The notes below the pieces were generated by a model. That model did not search any database and was not told the DNA's origin. It saw nothing but the letters and a program-made list of their open reading frames with translations. Positions 17,908 to 26,470 of a stretch of 64,000 nt of DNA are shown here, piece after piece. Source of the DNA: an uncultured Lachnospiraceae bacterium (GTDB lineage: Bacteria > Bacillota > Clostridia > Lachnospirales > Lachnospiraceae); NCBI GenBank assembly GCA_951802115.1, contig CATOPL010000009.1, forward strand, positions 60,328-124,327. The letters are read 5' to 3'. Both the position numbers and the translations under genes were made by a program. Within the stretch, counting starts at the first letter, position 1; every line of letters starts with the position of its first letter.

Positions 17908-18489
17908 TTACTCTACTTCTACGCCGTAGTTTGCACACAGCGCCGCCAGACCTCCCTGGTATCCGCTGCCGATTGCATTAAACTTCCATTCATTTCCGTT
18001 TTTATAGAGCTCTCCGAATACCACTGCCGTCTCAATCGAAAAGTCCTCACCCAGATCGTAGCGCAGCATCTCTTCATTGGTATCCTCATTGTAGATTCGG
18101 ATAAATGCATTGCTCACCTGGCCAAAGTTCTGTCTTCTGCTCTCCGCCTCATAGATGGTCGCCGTAAACGCGATCTTGGAAATATCAGACGGCACCATGG
18201 AAAGGTCAATTTTGATCTGCTCGTCATCTCCGTCACCGGCTCCGGTCAGGTTATCGCCCATATGCTGCACACTCCCCGACGGATGTTTCAGATTGCCGTA
18301 AAACACAAAGTCTTCCGATCCTTTTACTTTACCGCTCTCCCCAAGCATAAACGCTGCTGCGTCCAGATCAAAATCGCCGCCGGTATCGAACGCATTTACG
18401 TCCCATCCAAGTCCGACCACTACCTTCTTAAGTCCTGGATTCCCCTTTGTCAGGCTCACCTTCTGTCCCTTCTGTAAATTCACTGGCAT
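17908..18489 (-). CDS. TerD-family calcium-binding stress protein
   Basis: The 193-residue protein has both TerD Ca2+ loops intact: [11 protein letters not shown] (about 39-49) and [15 protein letters not shown] (about 78-92). It is very similar to the next copy at 18596 and matches the B. subtilis YceC/YceD/YceE type. TerD proteins are cytoplasmic or membrane-associated and are induced by envelope, metal and oxidative stress. Clear TCAGGAGG-like site (AAGGAGGAAAC) upstream of the ATG. Part of the eight-gene minus-strand operon. Confidence 0.92.
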   Translation of the reverse strand: MPVNLQKGQKVSLTKGNPGLKKVVVGLGWDVNAFDTGGDFDLDAAAFMLGESGKVKGSEDFVFYGNLKHPSGSVQHMGDNLTGAGDGDDEQIKIDLSMVPSDISKIAFTATIYEAESRRQNFGQVSNAFIRIYNEDTNEEMLRYDLGEDFSIETAVVFGELYKNGNEWKFNAIGSGYQGGLAALCANYGVEVE

Positions 18490-18595
18490 TTCCTGTTTCC
18501 TCCTTAATATTAATATCGCTTACTTTATTGATAAATACAACAGCCGATCCGGACACCTGTCATGGACAGCAATTCCTCCCAGATAAGCAAGGTTT

Positions 18596-19177
18596 TTATG
18601 CCACTTCAATTCCATAATGTCCGCACAGCGCCGCCAGGCCGCCCTGAAATCCGCTGCCGATCGCATTAAATCTCCACTCTCCGTTATGTTTATACAGCTC
18701 GCCTACCACCACTGCAGTCTCAATGGAGAAATCTTCTCCTAAATCGTAGTGAATCAGCTCCTGCCCGGTACTTTCATCCACAATACGGATAAAAGAATTG
18801 GATACCTGACCAAAATTCTGACCTCTTCCTTCTGCTTCATAGATTGTTACCGTAAACGCTACCTTTGATACATTCGCCGGAATTTTCGACAAATCCACAA
18901 AAATCTGTTCATCATCGCCTTCGCCCTCACCGGTCAGATTATCTCCCATATGCTTTAAAGACTCGCTTGGATGAGTAAGGTTGCCGTAAAATATAAATTC
19001 TTTTTCTGTCGGGCATTTGCCGTTATCCCCCAGCATGAACGCCGCTGCATCCAGGTCAAAATCTGCCCCGGAATCGTATGCGTTCACGTCCCATCCAAGA
19101 CCGACCATCAGTTTTTTCAGACCCGGATTTCCTTTTGTCAGGTCCACTTTTTGTCCTTTTGTCAGATTGATTGCCAT
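18596..19177 (-). CDS. TerD-family calcium-binding stress protein
   Basis: A 193-residue paralogue of the preceding terD gene, with intact loops [11 protein letters not shown] and [15 protein letters not shown] and the C-terminal [16 protein letters not shown]. It follows telA by 6 bp, so the pair is probably translationally coupled. Three TerD copies in a row is the usual arrangement in Firmicute loci. Confidence 0.92.
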   Translation of the reverse strand: MAINLTKGQKVDLTKGNPGLKKLMVGLGWDVNAYDSGADFDLDAAAFMLGDNGKCPTEKEFIFYGNLTHPSESLKHMGDNLTGEGEGDDEQIFVDLSKIPANVSKVAFTVTIYEAEGRGQNFGQVSNSFIRIVDESTGQELIHYDLGEDFSIETAVVVGELYKHNGEWRFNAIGSGFQGGLAALCGHYGIEVA

Positions 19178-19183
19178 AATACG

Positions 19184-20341
19184 TTACCTCCTGTCACCTG
19201 CTTTTTTATCTGGCATATGATACATCCTGTTGAACTCTTCCTTGATATGCTCAAGCCTCAGCTGATCCTCCGAACGCTGCTTTCTGGCATTCTCCTGAAT
19301 CTGTCGGGTCTCATCGATACCATTTACAATGGTCCTCCAGGTTGTTTCCAATGTTTCGATCCGGATCGAACTTCCGGATGCCAGCTGCGCAGTCATCTTA
19401 GACTGTTCCACTGTGTTGCGGGCATTTTTAATCAGCATTTCATTCGTTTTTTCATCCAGAGCAGACATAGCTTCCGCCTGCATCCTCTGTCTCTTCAGCA
19501 TAATCGCCTGCGCCAGCGCCTGTTTAAACACGGGCAGAGTGATAATAAATGCCGAATTGATCTTCCTGACCAGATTCATATTGCTGAACTCCATGGTTTT
19601 AATCATGGGAATGGACTGCATGGCCACATTCTCTGCAGTCCTCAGATCCTGAGTCCGCTGTTCCAGCATCATCAGCGCCTGATTCAGGCTCTGGATCTCA
19701 AACTGTATAGACTGATCCCCGCTTTGCGCCATATCCTGCTCTCGTTTTGCAATATAATCAGAAATCTCTTTGCAGCCCTGCTCTCCGGCAAGAATATATT
19801 TAACAAGCTCATGATAATAATTCACATTGGCGTCAAACATCTGGTTTAACTTCCGGTTTGACTGTTTGATCTCCGATTCATACTGCTTCAGCTGTACATA
19901 GATTTTATCGACCTCTTCTCCCATCGTATGATATTTGTCCAGAAGCTTATCCAGCTTCTTTCTCAGGCTGCCGAACAGCTTTCCGAACAATGTGGGATTG
20001 TCTTTAATCTCTTCAATGTCAAATTTGGACATGATCTTTGCCAGTTGATTCAGCATAACGCTGGAGTCATCCAGCTGAGACATATTCATACTGTTCAGTA
20101 CGACATCCGATGCCTTTGAAATCTCCTCCGCCACCTCTGAACCAAAGGATACGATGGTTTCCAGATCATAGACCTCAATCTGGCCGGCAAGCGCGTCCAC
20201 CTCCGCAGATCCCGCAAACACTGCATTCATCTGCTGGCGGTCTGCCACAATATCATACTTTTCCACCACTTCCACTCCATTTTCCGCTTCCAATACCGCT
20301 GTCTGGACACTGTTCTGCGGCCTGTCAAAATTAAGCCCCAT
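19184..20341 (-). CDS. telA: TelA-family toxic anion resistance protein
   Basis: The 385-residue, largely helical and coiled-coil protein matches the TelA/KlaA family (B. subtilis YceH): long amphipathic helices throughout, the central GKLFGSLRKKLDKLLDKYHTMGEEVDKIY, and a C-terminal LETTWRTIVNGIDETRQIQ. Members accompany TerD and confer resistance to tellurite, nisin or other envelope stress in some hosts; the biochemical activity is not known. It is coupled tightly to terD (6 bp) and yceG (3 bp). Confidence 0.9.
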   Translation of the reverse strand: MGLNFDRPQNSVQTAVLEAENGVEVVEKYDIVADRQQMNAVFAGSAEVDALAGQIEVYDLETIVSFGSEVAEEISKASDVVLNSMNMSQLDDSSVMLNQLAKIMSKFDIEEIKDNPTLFGKLFGSLRKKLDKLLDKYHTMGEEVDKIYVQLKQYESEIKQSNRKLNQMFDANVNYYHELVKYILAGEQGCKEISDYIAKREQDMAQSGDQSIQFEIQSLNQALMMLEQRTQDLRTAENVAMQSIPMIKTMEFSNMNLVRKINSAFIITLPVFKQALAQAIMLKRQRMQAEAMSALDEKTNEMLIKNARNTVEQSKMTAQLASGSSIRIETLETTWRTIVNGIDETRQIQENARKQRSEDQLRLEHIKEEFNRMYHMPDKKAGDRR

Positions 20342-20344
20342 CTT

Positions 20345-22618
20345 TTAGTTACCTCTCTTAAATATGATTTCACGCCATGAACGCCGTGTATTTGATGGAG
20401 CAGCCTGAAACGACGGCACCTGCAAATCATACAGATATTCTCCGATCTGATGCTCCTCCATAATTTCTCTGTTAAAATGTTTCTCAATACTCTGATACCC
20501 GGTTGGGACAAAAAACACCACATCAAATCCTGCCAGATTCAAAAAGGCAGTCAGAATGCTGTCCTCCAGAGATATCATTTTCTCCGTTGTATGAATATAA
20601 ATCAGCTTCGGATTCTTCTTCGTAAAATCAAACCGCTGGAGCAGGCGCATAATCTCCTTGTCCAGATTCAGTACTACCGCAATGATCGTATATTCTGTAC
20701 CGTTTTCAAAAGTGCCTCTGATCAGCTTTTGATCAATCAGAAGCTGAAGTTTCTCCAGAATGTGATTCTGTATTTCTTCACGTAAAAAACCATATGGATA
20801 ACAGGCATGTTCTTTGATCTTTGCCTTCTGAATCTTTCCATTTTTAAAAAACTCTGTGGCAAACTGCCGGATTGGATTGGAGGCTGTCGGATTGATATAC
20901 GGCGCTTTGCGGATGACAAATGTATCGGGTGTTACAAGCGTCCGGATATCGGACCAGTAGCGGTTGATCTGACCTTCCTTTACTCCTGATACTTTGGAAA
21001 AAATCACCGGAATGCTGACCACCGAATCTGACACCGCAAAATTAGGCCGGTATTTTACCTCCTGGTTCCACAGGATGCTGATTTCTTCATACATCGTCTG
21101 CAGGGAAACGGACACTGCCCGGTCATACTGCTGATTCCGATATATCCCGGAATCCTGGTACATGATTTCATCCAGCTCCCGCTCTGCATGATAAGCCGCA
21201 GTCCCCATACGGATCTCCTGACCTTCTCTGGGAAAATGCGCAACTCTCAGAGACAGTCCATAATTGATCTCATACAGATTGTTGTCAGAAAGACAGCAGG
21301 GCGTATCCTTATCCGGCCTCAGCAAAAGCACATCCGTCGGAAGTCTGGACAAAAACTTCATAAACATCGCTTCTTTTCCGTTACGGCATCCGCCTAGATA
21401 TACAAAACAGCTAATTTTCGACTGCTGCCGGTCGCTGAACAGTTTCGGTACATATCTTTTCATCCAGCAGAGAAGATAGATAGCGTGATTCAGCAGGCGG
21501 TTGAGATTCATTCCCGGAGCTTCTGTCTCTTCAGACAGAAGTTCTGCAAAAGCTTTCCGCATAAGCTTTTCCACATCTGCACTGGCAGTAAAATGAATGG
21601 CACTGGAAAGGTCCACAATCATCTGCTCCGGACTGCCGTAATTTTTCCTCGGCACCGCCTGAATCTCCTCCGCTGTCGGCGCGGGAATCTCTTTTTCCAC
21701 CACCAGAAGATTCCGCTGACTGTTTTTTATCTCCAGCTGAAACTGATACAGTTCCTGTAAATATGTGACTTTGTCTTCCACTCCGTTCATTCGGATAAAG
21801 CAGTTGTAGAAAAACCGGCTGTCAGAGCCTCTCTCGGAACTGCTCTTTAAAACATCTGCCAGTCCTTTCCCTTTCATCCAGGCATTGGTGCAGTTTGCCA
21901 CAGACAGCGCACTGCCGTAGAGCTTCTCCCGGTTCCATCTCTTCTCCAGTTCCCGCTGCAGCCACCTGATGCCAAAGTCAGCCGGAAATGCCGTCTGTCC
22001 CGAAAGCTCCAGTTCATATGACAGAGCACCTGATGGATCCTGTCTGCGGTAGTTCTGATCTCCTTCCCGCTGCAAAAGTACAAGATCGCTTCCGGCCTTA
22101 GCCAGTATATCCAGAATCTTCAGTTCATAAGCACCGACTGTTCCTTCGTACAGAATTTTCGGCACTTCATTTTCTCCCAGACAGTTGATCACGCGCTCAA
22201 ACCTGTAATACAGCCAGCACATAAATTTGATATAGGCATTCTTCAACATATTATCATTTTTGCCGGTCCTGCGCATATCTGTCAGTGTATCGTAAAGAGA
22301 AGCAGCCACCTGTTCTCTTTGATTTTCATCCATTCTCGGCAGCCATTTTCTGAGACTTTTCTCCATAAATCCCGGATCCATCCGAAACTCTCTGCCCATG
22401 ATCTCTTCGTAATAGCCCAGATGACGCTCCTCGGGATTGGGTATCTTGCCTTCAATAACCACTCCTGTCTTTCTCGCCGTCTCATAGTATTTTAAAAGAA
22501 AATCACGGATCGCCTCATTATAGCCGTTGATCCGGTAGAAATAGATCCCCCGTTCCCGTCTTTGATCCAATACTGTAAAATAATCTTCCAGCTTCTGCAG
22601 CTTTCTGTGTTCAAACAT
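20345..22618 (-). CDS. yceG: YceG-type Ter-associated protein with three internal repeats
   Basis: The 757-residue protein matches the B. subtilis YceG family that travels with terD and telA (not the transglycosylase MltG, also called YceG in E. coli). No membrane segment or signal is seen. I see three related units of about 165 residues: about 24-187, 270-436 and 538-706. Each starts with an aromatic/FxRxxG-like strand (FYRINGYNE, FIRMNGVED, FSKVSGVKE) and ends with an FLxxLGxDVVLL-like segment (LAKAGSDLVLLQREGD, LSRLPTDVLLLRPD, LNLAGFDVVFFVPT). The last segment suggests a Rossmann-like strand-loop. The enzymatic role is unknown. Confidence 0.8.
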   Translation of the reverse strand: MFEHRKLQKLEDYFTVLDQRRERGIYFYRINGYNEAIRDFLLKYYETARKTGVVIEGKIPNPEERHLGYYEEIMGREFRMDPGFMEKSLRKWLPRMDENQREQVAASLYDTLTDMRRTGKNDNMLKNAYIKFMCWLYYRFERVINCLGENEVPKILYEGTVGAYELKILDILAKAGSDLVLLQREGDQNYRRQDPSGALSYELELSGQTAFPADFGIRWLQRELEKRWNREKLYGSALSVANCTNAWMKGKGLADVLKSSSERGSDSRFFYNCFIRMNGVEDKVTYLQELYQFQLEIKNSQRNLLVVEKEIPAPTAEEIQAVPRKNYGSPEQMIVDLSSAIHFTASADVEKLMRKAFAELLSEETEAPGMNLNRLLNHAIYLLCWMKRYVPKLFSDRQQSKISCFVYLGGCRNGKEAMFMKFLSRLPTDVLLLRPDKDTPCCLSDNNLYEINYGLSLRVAHFPREGQEIRMGTAAYHAERELDEIMYQDSGIYRNQQYDRAVSVSLQTMYEEISILWNQEVKYRPNFAVSDSVVSIPVIFSKVSGVKEGQINRYWSDIRTLVTPDTFVIRKAPYINPTASNPIRQFATEFFKNGKIQKAKIKEHACYPYGFLREEIQNHILEKLQLLIDQKLIRGTFENGTEYTIIAVVLNLDKEIMRLLQRFDFTKKNPKLIYIHTTEKMISLEDSILTAFLNLAGFDVVFFVPTGYQSIEKHFNREIMEEHQIGEYLYDLQVPSFQAAPSNTRRSWREIIFKRGN

Positions 22619-22630
22619 AAATCCACAACT

Positions 22631-24103
22631 TCACTTTCCATGCTGTCCTGTAAAACCACTGACAAACTGTGAGATAAATTCATATCCCACCGCCAGATTG
22701 ATATTCTGGCCGTTGTCAAAACCCGCCGTACTGATCCCGATCACTTCCCCGTACATGTTCAGAACCGCTCCGCCGGAACTCCCATGTGAGATCGGCGCCG
22801 TAAACTGAATCATATCCACATCATTGATCACACGAAAACCGGAGATAATTCCGTCAGAAACAGAATTAAACAGACCGAGAGGACTGCCGATCGCAACGAC
22901 CTTCTGCCCTCTGACCAGTTTTTTCCCGCCGGTATAGATCGGCAACGGCTTCAACTTTTGGTCAATGCGGATGACTGCCAGATCGAGAACCGAATTATAC
23001 TTAATAATCTCGTCCGTCTTATAACTCCTGTCATCATCCTCAATCCGGACAGAATAAAAGCTTCCGTGACTGGCCACATGGTGGTTCGTCAATATGTATC
23101 CCTCTTCCCCGATCATAATACCGGAACCGTTTCCAATCATCTCTCCTTTTCTGTCATGAACGGAGATCATCACTACTGAAGAAGCCAGACATGCCAGTTC
23201 TTCAAAATCCAGCTCCCGGCGCATACCGGTTCCCGGAACCGTCCTGGAAGGCTGTCCGGTTCTGGGGACTGTTCTTGCTGATGTTCGAGGAGTTTGAACA
23301 GTACCGTTCATGCCTGGAGCTGAGCTTTTAAACTCTCCTGCTTTCCTGACCTCCAGCGGTCTGCGCTCTCTGATCACTGCCGGGCGGTTATTCCTTCTCT
23401 CCGAATGTGCCGGAACCGCATTATACGGCTGGCATGCCGGAAGTCTGCAGGCGCCAAACGCTCCAAGCCGTACTTTTTTTGACAGATTCAGGCCTTCCAG
23501 TCCGGCATCGATATCAGACTGATACTGAAGAAGCACCACATCCACTCCCAGCATCGTCATAAAATAGGCAAACAAATACTCCTGTTTTTTAGAAATATTG
23601 GGCAGCGCCAGCTTCATATTATTTCCAGGATAATACTCATTCAGCAGTTCTTTGCCCAGCTGATCTGCCCAGAACATCAGCTTTACAGCAAAATTTTTCT
23701 CCATGGAAACACTAACATGAGGAGTCATCTGTCCAAAAAAACGGACAGCCTCACGACATGCCGCTCCCATCCTTTCACAAAGCAGATCATTCCTGGCCGA
23801 AACCTTCAGCTTCAGCGACTTTCTGCCGCTCCCTACCCAGTTGTCATAACAGCCGGAATAATAATTTACATCCTCCGACAGCGTCAGCCCGGGTAATCCG
23901 CCATTCCTTAAGTATCTCACCTGCCCCGCTGTCGACTGCTCTGACAAAAGACGGTCCATTTCCCTGATCTGATCCACATATCCATCGTCCATACCCAGCA
24001 TACGGATAAAATATACGTCTTTATAGTCTCCGCCAAATTCGCCTCTGCTATTCGCAAATGCACCGACCGTCGAAAGCTCTGTCACATTATGTCTTATTTT
24101 CAT
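22631..24103 (-). CDS. Trypsin-like serine protease fused to a YceG-type unit
   Basis: Residues 1-210 of this 490-residue protein resemble one YceG unit: FIRMLGMDDGYVDQIREMD matches FIRMNGVEDKVTYLQELYQ of YceG, and FMTMLGVDVVLLQYQSD matches its closing segment. A Pro/Arg-rich linker (about 230-300) follows, then an S1C trypsin-like domain with triad H342 (NHHVA), D374 (SVLDLAV) and S443 (GSSGGA). There is no PDZ domain, signal peptide or membrane segment, unlike HtrA/DegP, so it acts in the cytoplasm. ATG 24103 follows AAGGGATC. It is the first gene of the operon, 12 bp before yceG. Confidence 0.85.
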   Translation of the reverse strand: MKIRHNVTELSTVGAFANSRGEFGGDYKDVYFIRMLGMDDGYVDQIREMDRLLSEQSTAGQVRYLRNGGLPGLTLSEDVNYYSGCYDNWVGSGRKSLKLKVSARNDLLCERMGAACREAVRFFGQMTPHVSVSMEKNFAVKLMFWADQLGKELLNEYYPGNNMKLALPNISKKQEYLFAYFMTMLGVDVVLLQYQSDIDAGLEGLNLSKKVRLGAFGACRLPACQPYNAVPAHSERRNNRPAVIRERRPLEVRKAGEFKSSAPGMNGTVQTPRTSARTVPRTGQPSRTVPGTGMRRELDFEELACLASSVVMISVHDRKGEMIGNGSGIMIGEEGYILTNHHVASHGSFYSVRIEDDDRSYKTDEIIKYNSVLDLAVIRIDQKLKPLPIYTGGKKLVRGQKVVAIGSPLGLFNSVSDGIISGFRVINDVDMIQFTAPISHGSSGGAVLNMYGEVIGISTAGFDNGQNINLAVGYEFISQFVSGFTGQHGK

Positions 24104-24163
24104 GATCCCTTCACACAAATCCTTTTTGTATCATCTGTCAAAACAAATTCTTTTCAATATCAA

Positions 24164-24219
24164 ATTATACCATATTGCCAAAACAATTACTATGCTTTTA
24201 TTCTTAATAATGTTATAAT
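24164..24219. promoter_or_regulatory. Divergent promoters of the Ter operon and the aldolase gene
   Basis: Minus strand: extended -10 TGGTATAAT (24164-24172) drives the protease-yceG-telA-terD operon. Plus strand: extended -10 TGTTATAAT (24211-24219) drives the aldolase gene. Neither has a good -35, which fits extended -10 promoters or control by an activator or alternative sigma factor. The two are about 40 bp apart, so one regulator could control both. Confidence 0.55.
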
Positions 24220-24289
24220 ATGGTCATTGTGCTATAGTTTTGTACAAAGTATCATCGTTAATATTTATATGAGGAGTGAATTCAATTTT

Positions 24290-25255
24290 ATGAAAGATTC
24301 CGTATTCTATTACAGTGTGGGACCTCTTTTATACTGTCCCGCCAATCACACAGGAATCACCGCTTCCCTGATTCAGGAACGCTTTGGAAAACACTATTCC
24401 CTTGCCCTGTGTCTCGAGGATACCATCTCCGACAGCCACGTAGAAGCCGCGGAAAAGCAGCTTGCAGTCACTATGAAAACGCTTCAAAAAGCTTATGACA
24501 AAAGCGCTTTTTTTCTGCCAAAAATATTTATCAGAGTGCGCAGCCCGCAGCAGATCCACCGACTGATCTGTCTTCTGGGAAGCTCTGCTGCTTTGATAAA
24601 CGGATTTATTCTTCCAAAGTTTTCTCCGGAAAATTCACGGCTGTATATGGAAGCGATGACTGCTGTCAATCAGCAGCGGAAAAAGCCGTTCTATATGATG
24701 CCGATTCTGGAAGATCCTGCTCTGACAGATCTTCGTATCCGACAGGAGCTTCTGTACAGCCTAAAAGAAACGCTGGATTCCACGGAGGAGCTGGTTCTTA
24801 ATGTCCGGGTAGGCGGAAATGATCTGTGTCATGTATACGGATTCCGGCGAAGTCCCCGGGAATCGATACACAATATCCGGACCATCTCCGATATCTTTTC
24901 CGACATTATCACCGTTTTGGGAAAGGACTATGTAATCTCCGGCCCTGTATGGGAATACTACCATGGAAAAAACTGGAAAAAAGGACTAAAAAAAGAACTA
25001 AAAGAAGACCGGCTCTGTGGTTTTACCGGTAAGACAGTCATCCATCCCCGGCAAATCAAACCGGTCAACGACGCTTACAAAGTGTCGAAAAAGGATCTGA
25101 CCGATGCCAGAGCCATTTTAAACTGGGATCAGGCTTCCCCAAATCTGGTATCCAGATGTACATCCCGGGAGCGAATGAATGAATATAAAGTCCATTCCAA
25201 CTGGGCGCGGAAAATCCTCATGCTGTCAGAAGCCTTTGGAATCCGCGAATCCTGA
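24290..25255 (+). CDS. CitE/HpcH-like aldolase of the Ter locus
   Basis: The 321-residue protein belongs to the HpcH/HpaI aldolase and citrate-lyase beta-subunit superfamily: LCLEDTISDSH corresponds to the LDLEDAV metal/CoA motif, FIRVRS to the substrate Arg strand and MPILEDPA to the conserved Glu. It is the variant that recurs in Ter loci with phosphoribosyltransferases, not the citrate-fermentation enzyme; no other citrate lyase subunit is near. GAGGAG lies 13 nt before ATG 24290; upstream ATG 24269 has no ribosome site. It diverges from the main Ter operon and converges with the phosphoribosyltransferase genes. Confidence 0.8.
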   Translation: MKDSVFYYSVGPLLYCPANHTGITASLIQERFGKHYSLALCLEDTISDSHVEAAEKQLAVTMKTLQKAYDKSAFFLPKIFIRVRSPQQIHRLICLLGSSAALINGFILPKFSPENSRLYMEAMTAVNQQRKKPFYMMPILEDPALTDLRIRQELLYSLKETLDSTEELVLNVRVGGNDLCHVYGFRRSPRESIHNIRTISDIFSDIITVLGKDYVISGPVWEYYHGKNWKKGLKKELKEDRLCGFTGKTVIHPRQIKPVNDAYKVSKKDLTDARAILNWDQASPNLVSRCTSRERMNEYKVHSNWARKILMLSEAFGIRES

Positions 25256-25420
25256 AAATTTCGATACTGCATCCGTACACCATCGTATTTATAACTGTGC
25301 AGCAGAAGAACACGTATATTCATAATTTCCCGGCTGCCGCCCGTTACGAACCGGCTGTTCTGTCTGCCAGAGCACCTTGGTTTCTGAATTCTGCAAAGTG
25401 AATATTTACGGTAGTACGGA

Positions 25421-26470
25421 TTACGTATCCGCAAGTTTTCTGATCAGTCCGCATACCTTATAATGTCTGAGCGGATATTCCTCCACCGGCACCTGTTTTT
25501 CTTCCGCCAGTCTGAGCACATGCGCCAGGGCAGCATCTTCTTTGTGATCTCTGGAAATCAGTATTTTCCAGGGCACTCTTCGAAGCAGTACCCTGGTAGC
25601 TTCTCCGATCCCTGGTTTGATCAGGTTTATATCTTCAATGCCAAACCTCTCTGCGATCTCCTGAACCTCGTCGATTCCCCGCCCTTTTCTATGCTTTTTC
25701 TCTGTGATACATTTCTGACCGAACTTCGCTTCAATCGCCTGAATAAATTCATAGGACAGATCGCAGGCAGTCAGCTCTCCATAATAAACTGCACCGTGAA
25801 AATCTTCCGCTCCTATGATATCGTCCCGCAAAAAGGTACGGCTGACCAGACCTGAGACTGTGCTGTTCAGACAGGAGCTTGGAATCAGAATATCTTCATG
25901 TGTACCGCACAGCTCTGTCATATTAGCCGGGTCCGCCACCACCGCCAGTTCCGGAGACACTCCTTTGAAATCTTTCATTTCTTTTTCCAGCTCACTAAGA
26001 ATCGCTCCTTTTCCGATCCATCCGTCCACAAAAAGAAGCTGTTCTGCCCTGTACTTTTTCAGAAGACAGTTCATGGCATTGCGATCGATTCCTTTGCCCC
26101 TGATGATAGATATCGCATAATGCGGAACCGTTTGATGATATTTTCTTCTGATGCAATGCTTGATCAGAATCCCGATCGGAGTTCCGGCGCGCGCCAATGA
26201 GACAAGTACAACAGAACCCCCTCTTTCCGCCATAATTTTATCCGCAAGCGTTTCCACGGCAGCTGCAACCGGAGCCGCAAAATGCTTAAGGGCCTGCCGG
26301 TATGCTTCCATATAAGTTGCGCTGGGAACATATTCCAGAGGCAGCATCTCACAATAATGCCGGCCGGACTGGATCAGACGCTCCCGTTTCTCTGCCGGCT
26401 GCGGCTCAACCAGTCCTGTAATATCCTTTAAAAGCCAGATCACATCTTCCTTCTTATAAGAACTTCTCAT
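25421..26470 (-). CDS. Ter-associated PRTase/PELOTA protein (annotated elsewhere as StiP)
   Basis: About 349 residues. The N-terminal two thirds match the family annotated as cysteine protease StiP or as a phosphoribosyltransferase; LLFVDGWIGKGAI (around residue 155) sits where a PRPP-binding loop would be. The C-terminal part (INLIKPGIGEATRVLLRRVP ... EYPLRHYKVCGLI) resembles a PELOTA-type RNA-binding domain. ATG 26470 has GGTGG 8 nt upstream, overlapping the end of the previous gene by 4 bp; an in-frame GTG at 26482 is the alternative. The protease and PRTase labels conflict and the sequence alone cannot settle this. Confidence 0.72.
   Translation of the reverse strand: MRSSYKKEDVIWLLKDITGLVEPQPAEKRERLIQSGRHYCEMLPLEYVPSATYMEAYRQALKHFAAPVAAAVETLADKIMAERGGSVVLVSLARAGTPIGILIKHCIRRKYHQTVPHYAISIIRGKGIDRNAMNCLLKKYRAEQLLFVDGWIGKGAILSELEKEMKDFKGVSPELAVVADPANMTELCGTHEDILIPSSCLNSTVSGLVSRTFLRDDIIGAEDFHGAVYYGELTACDLSYEFIQAIEAKFGQKCITEKKHRKGRGIDEVQEIAERFGIEDINLIKPGIGEATRVLLRRVPWKILISRDHKEDAALAHVLRLAEEKQVPVEEYPLRHYKVCGLIRKLADT

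Noticed and set aside
25256..25420. Small gene or RNA between the aldolase and the PRTase/PELOTA gene
   Set aside because: A minus-strand frame at 25129-25434 overlaps the aldolase, has no ribosome site and no convincing structure was found.
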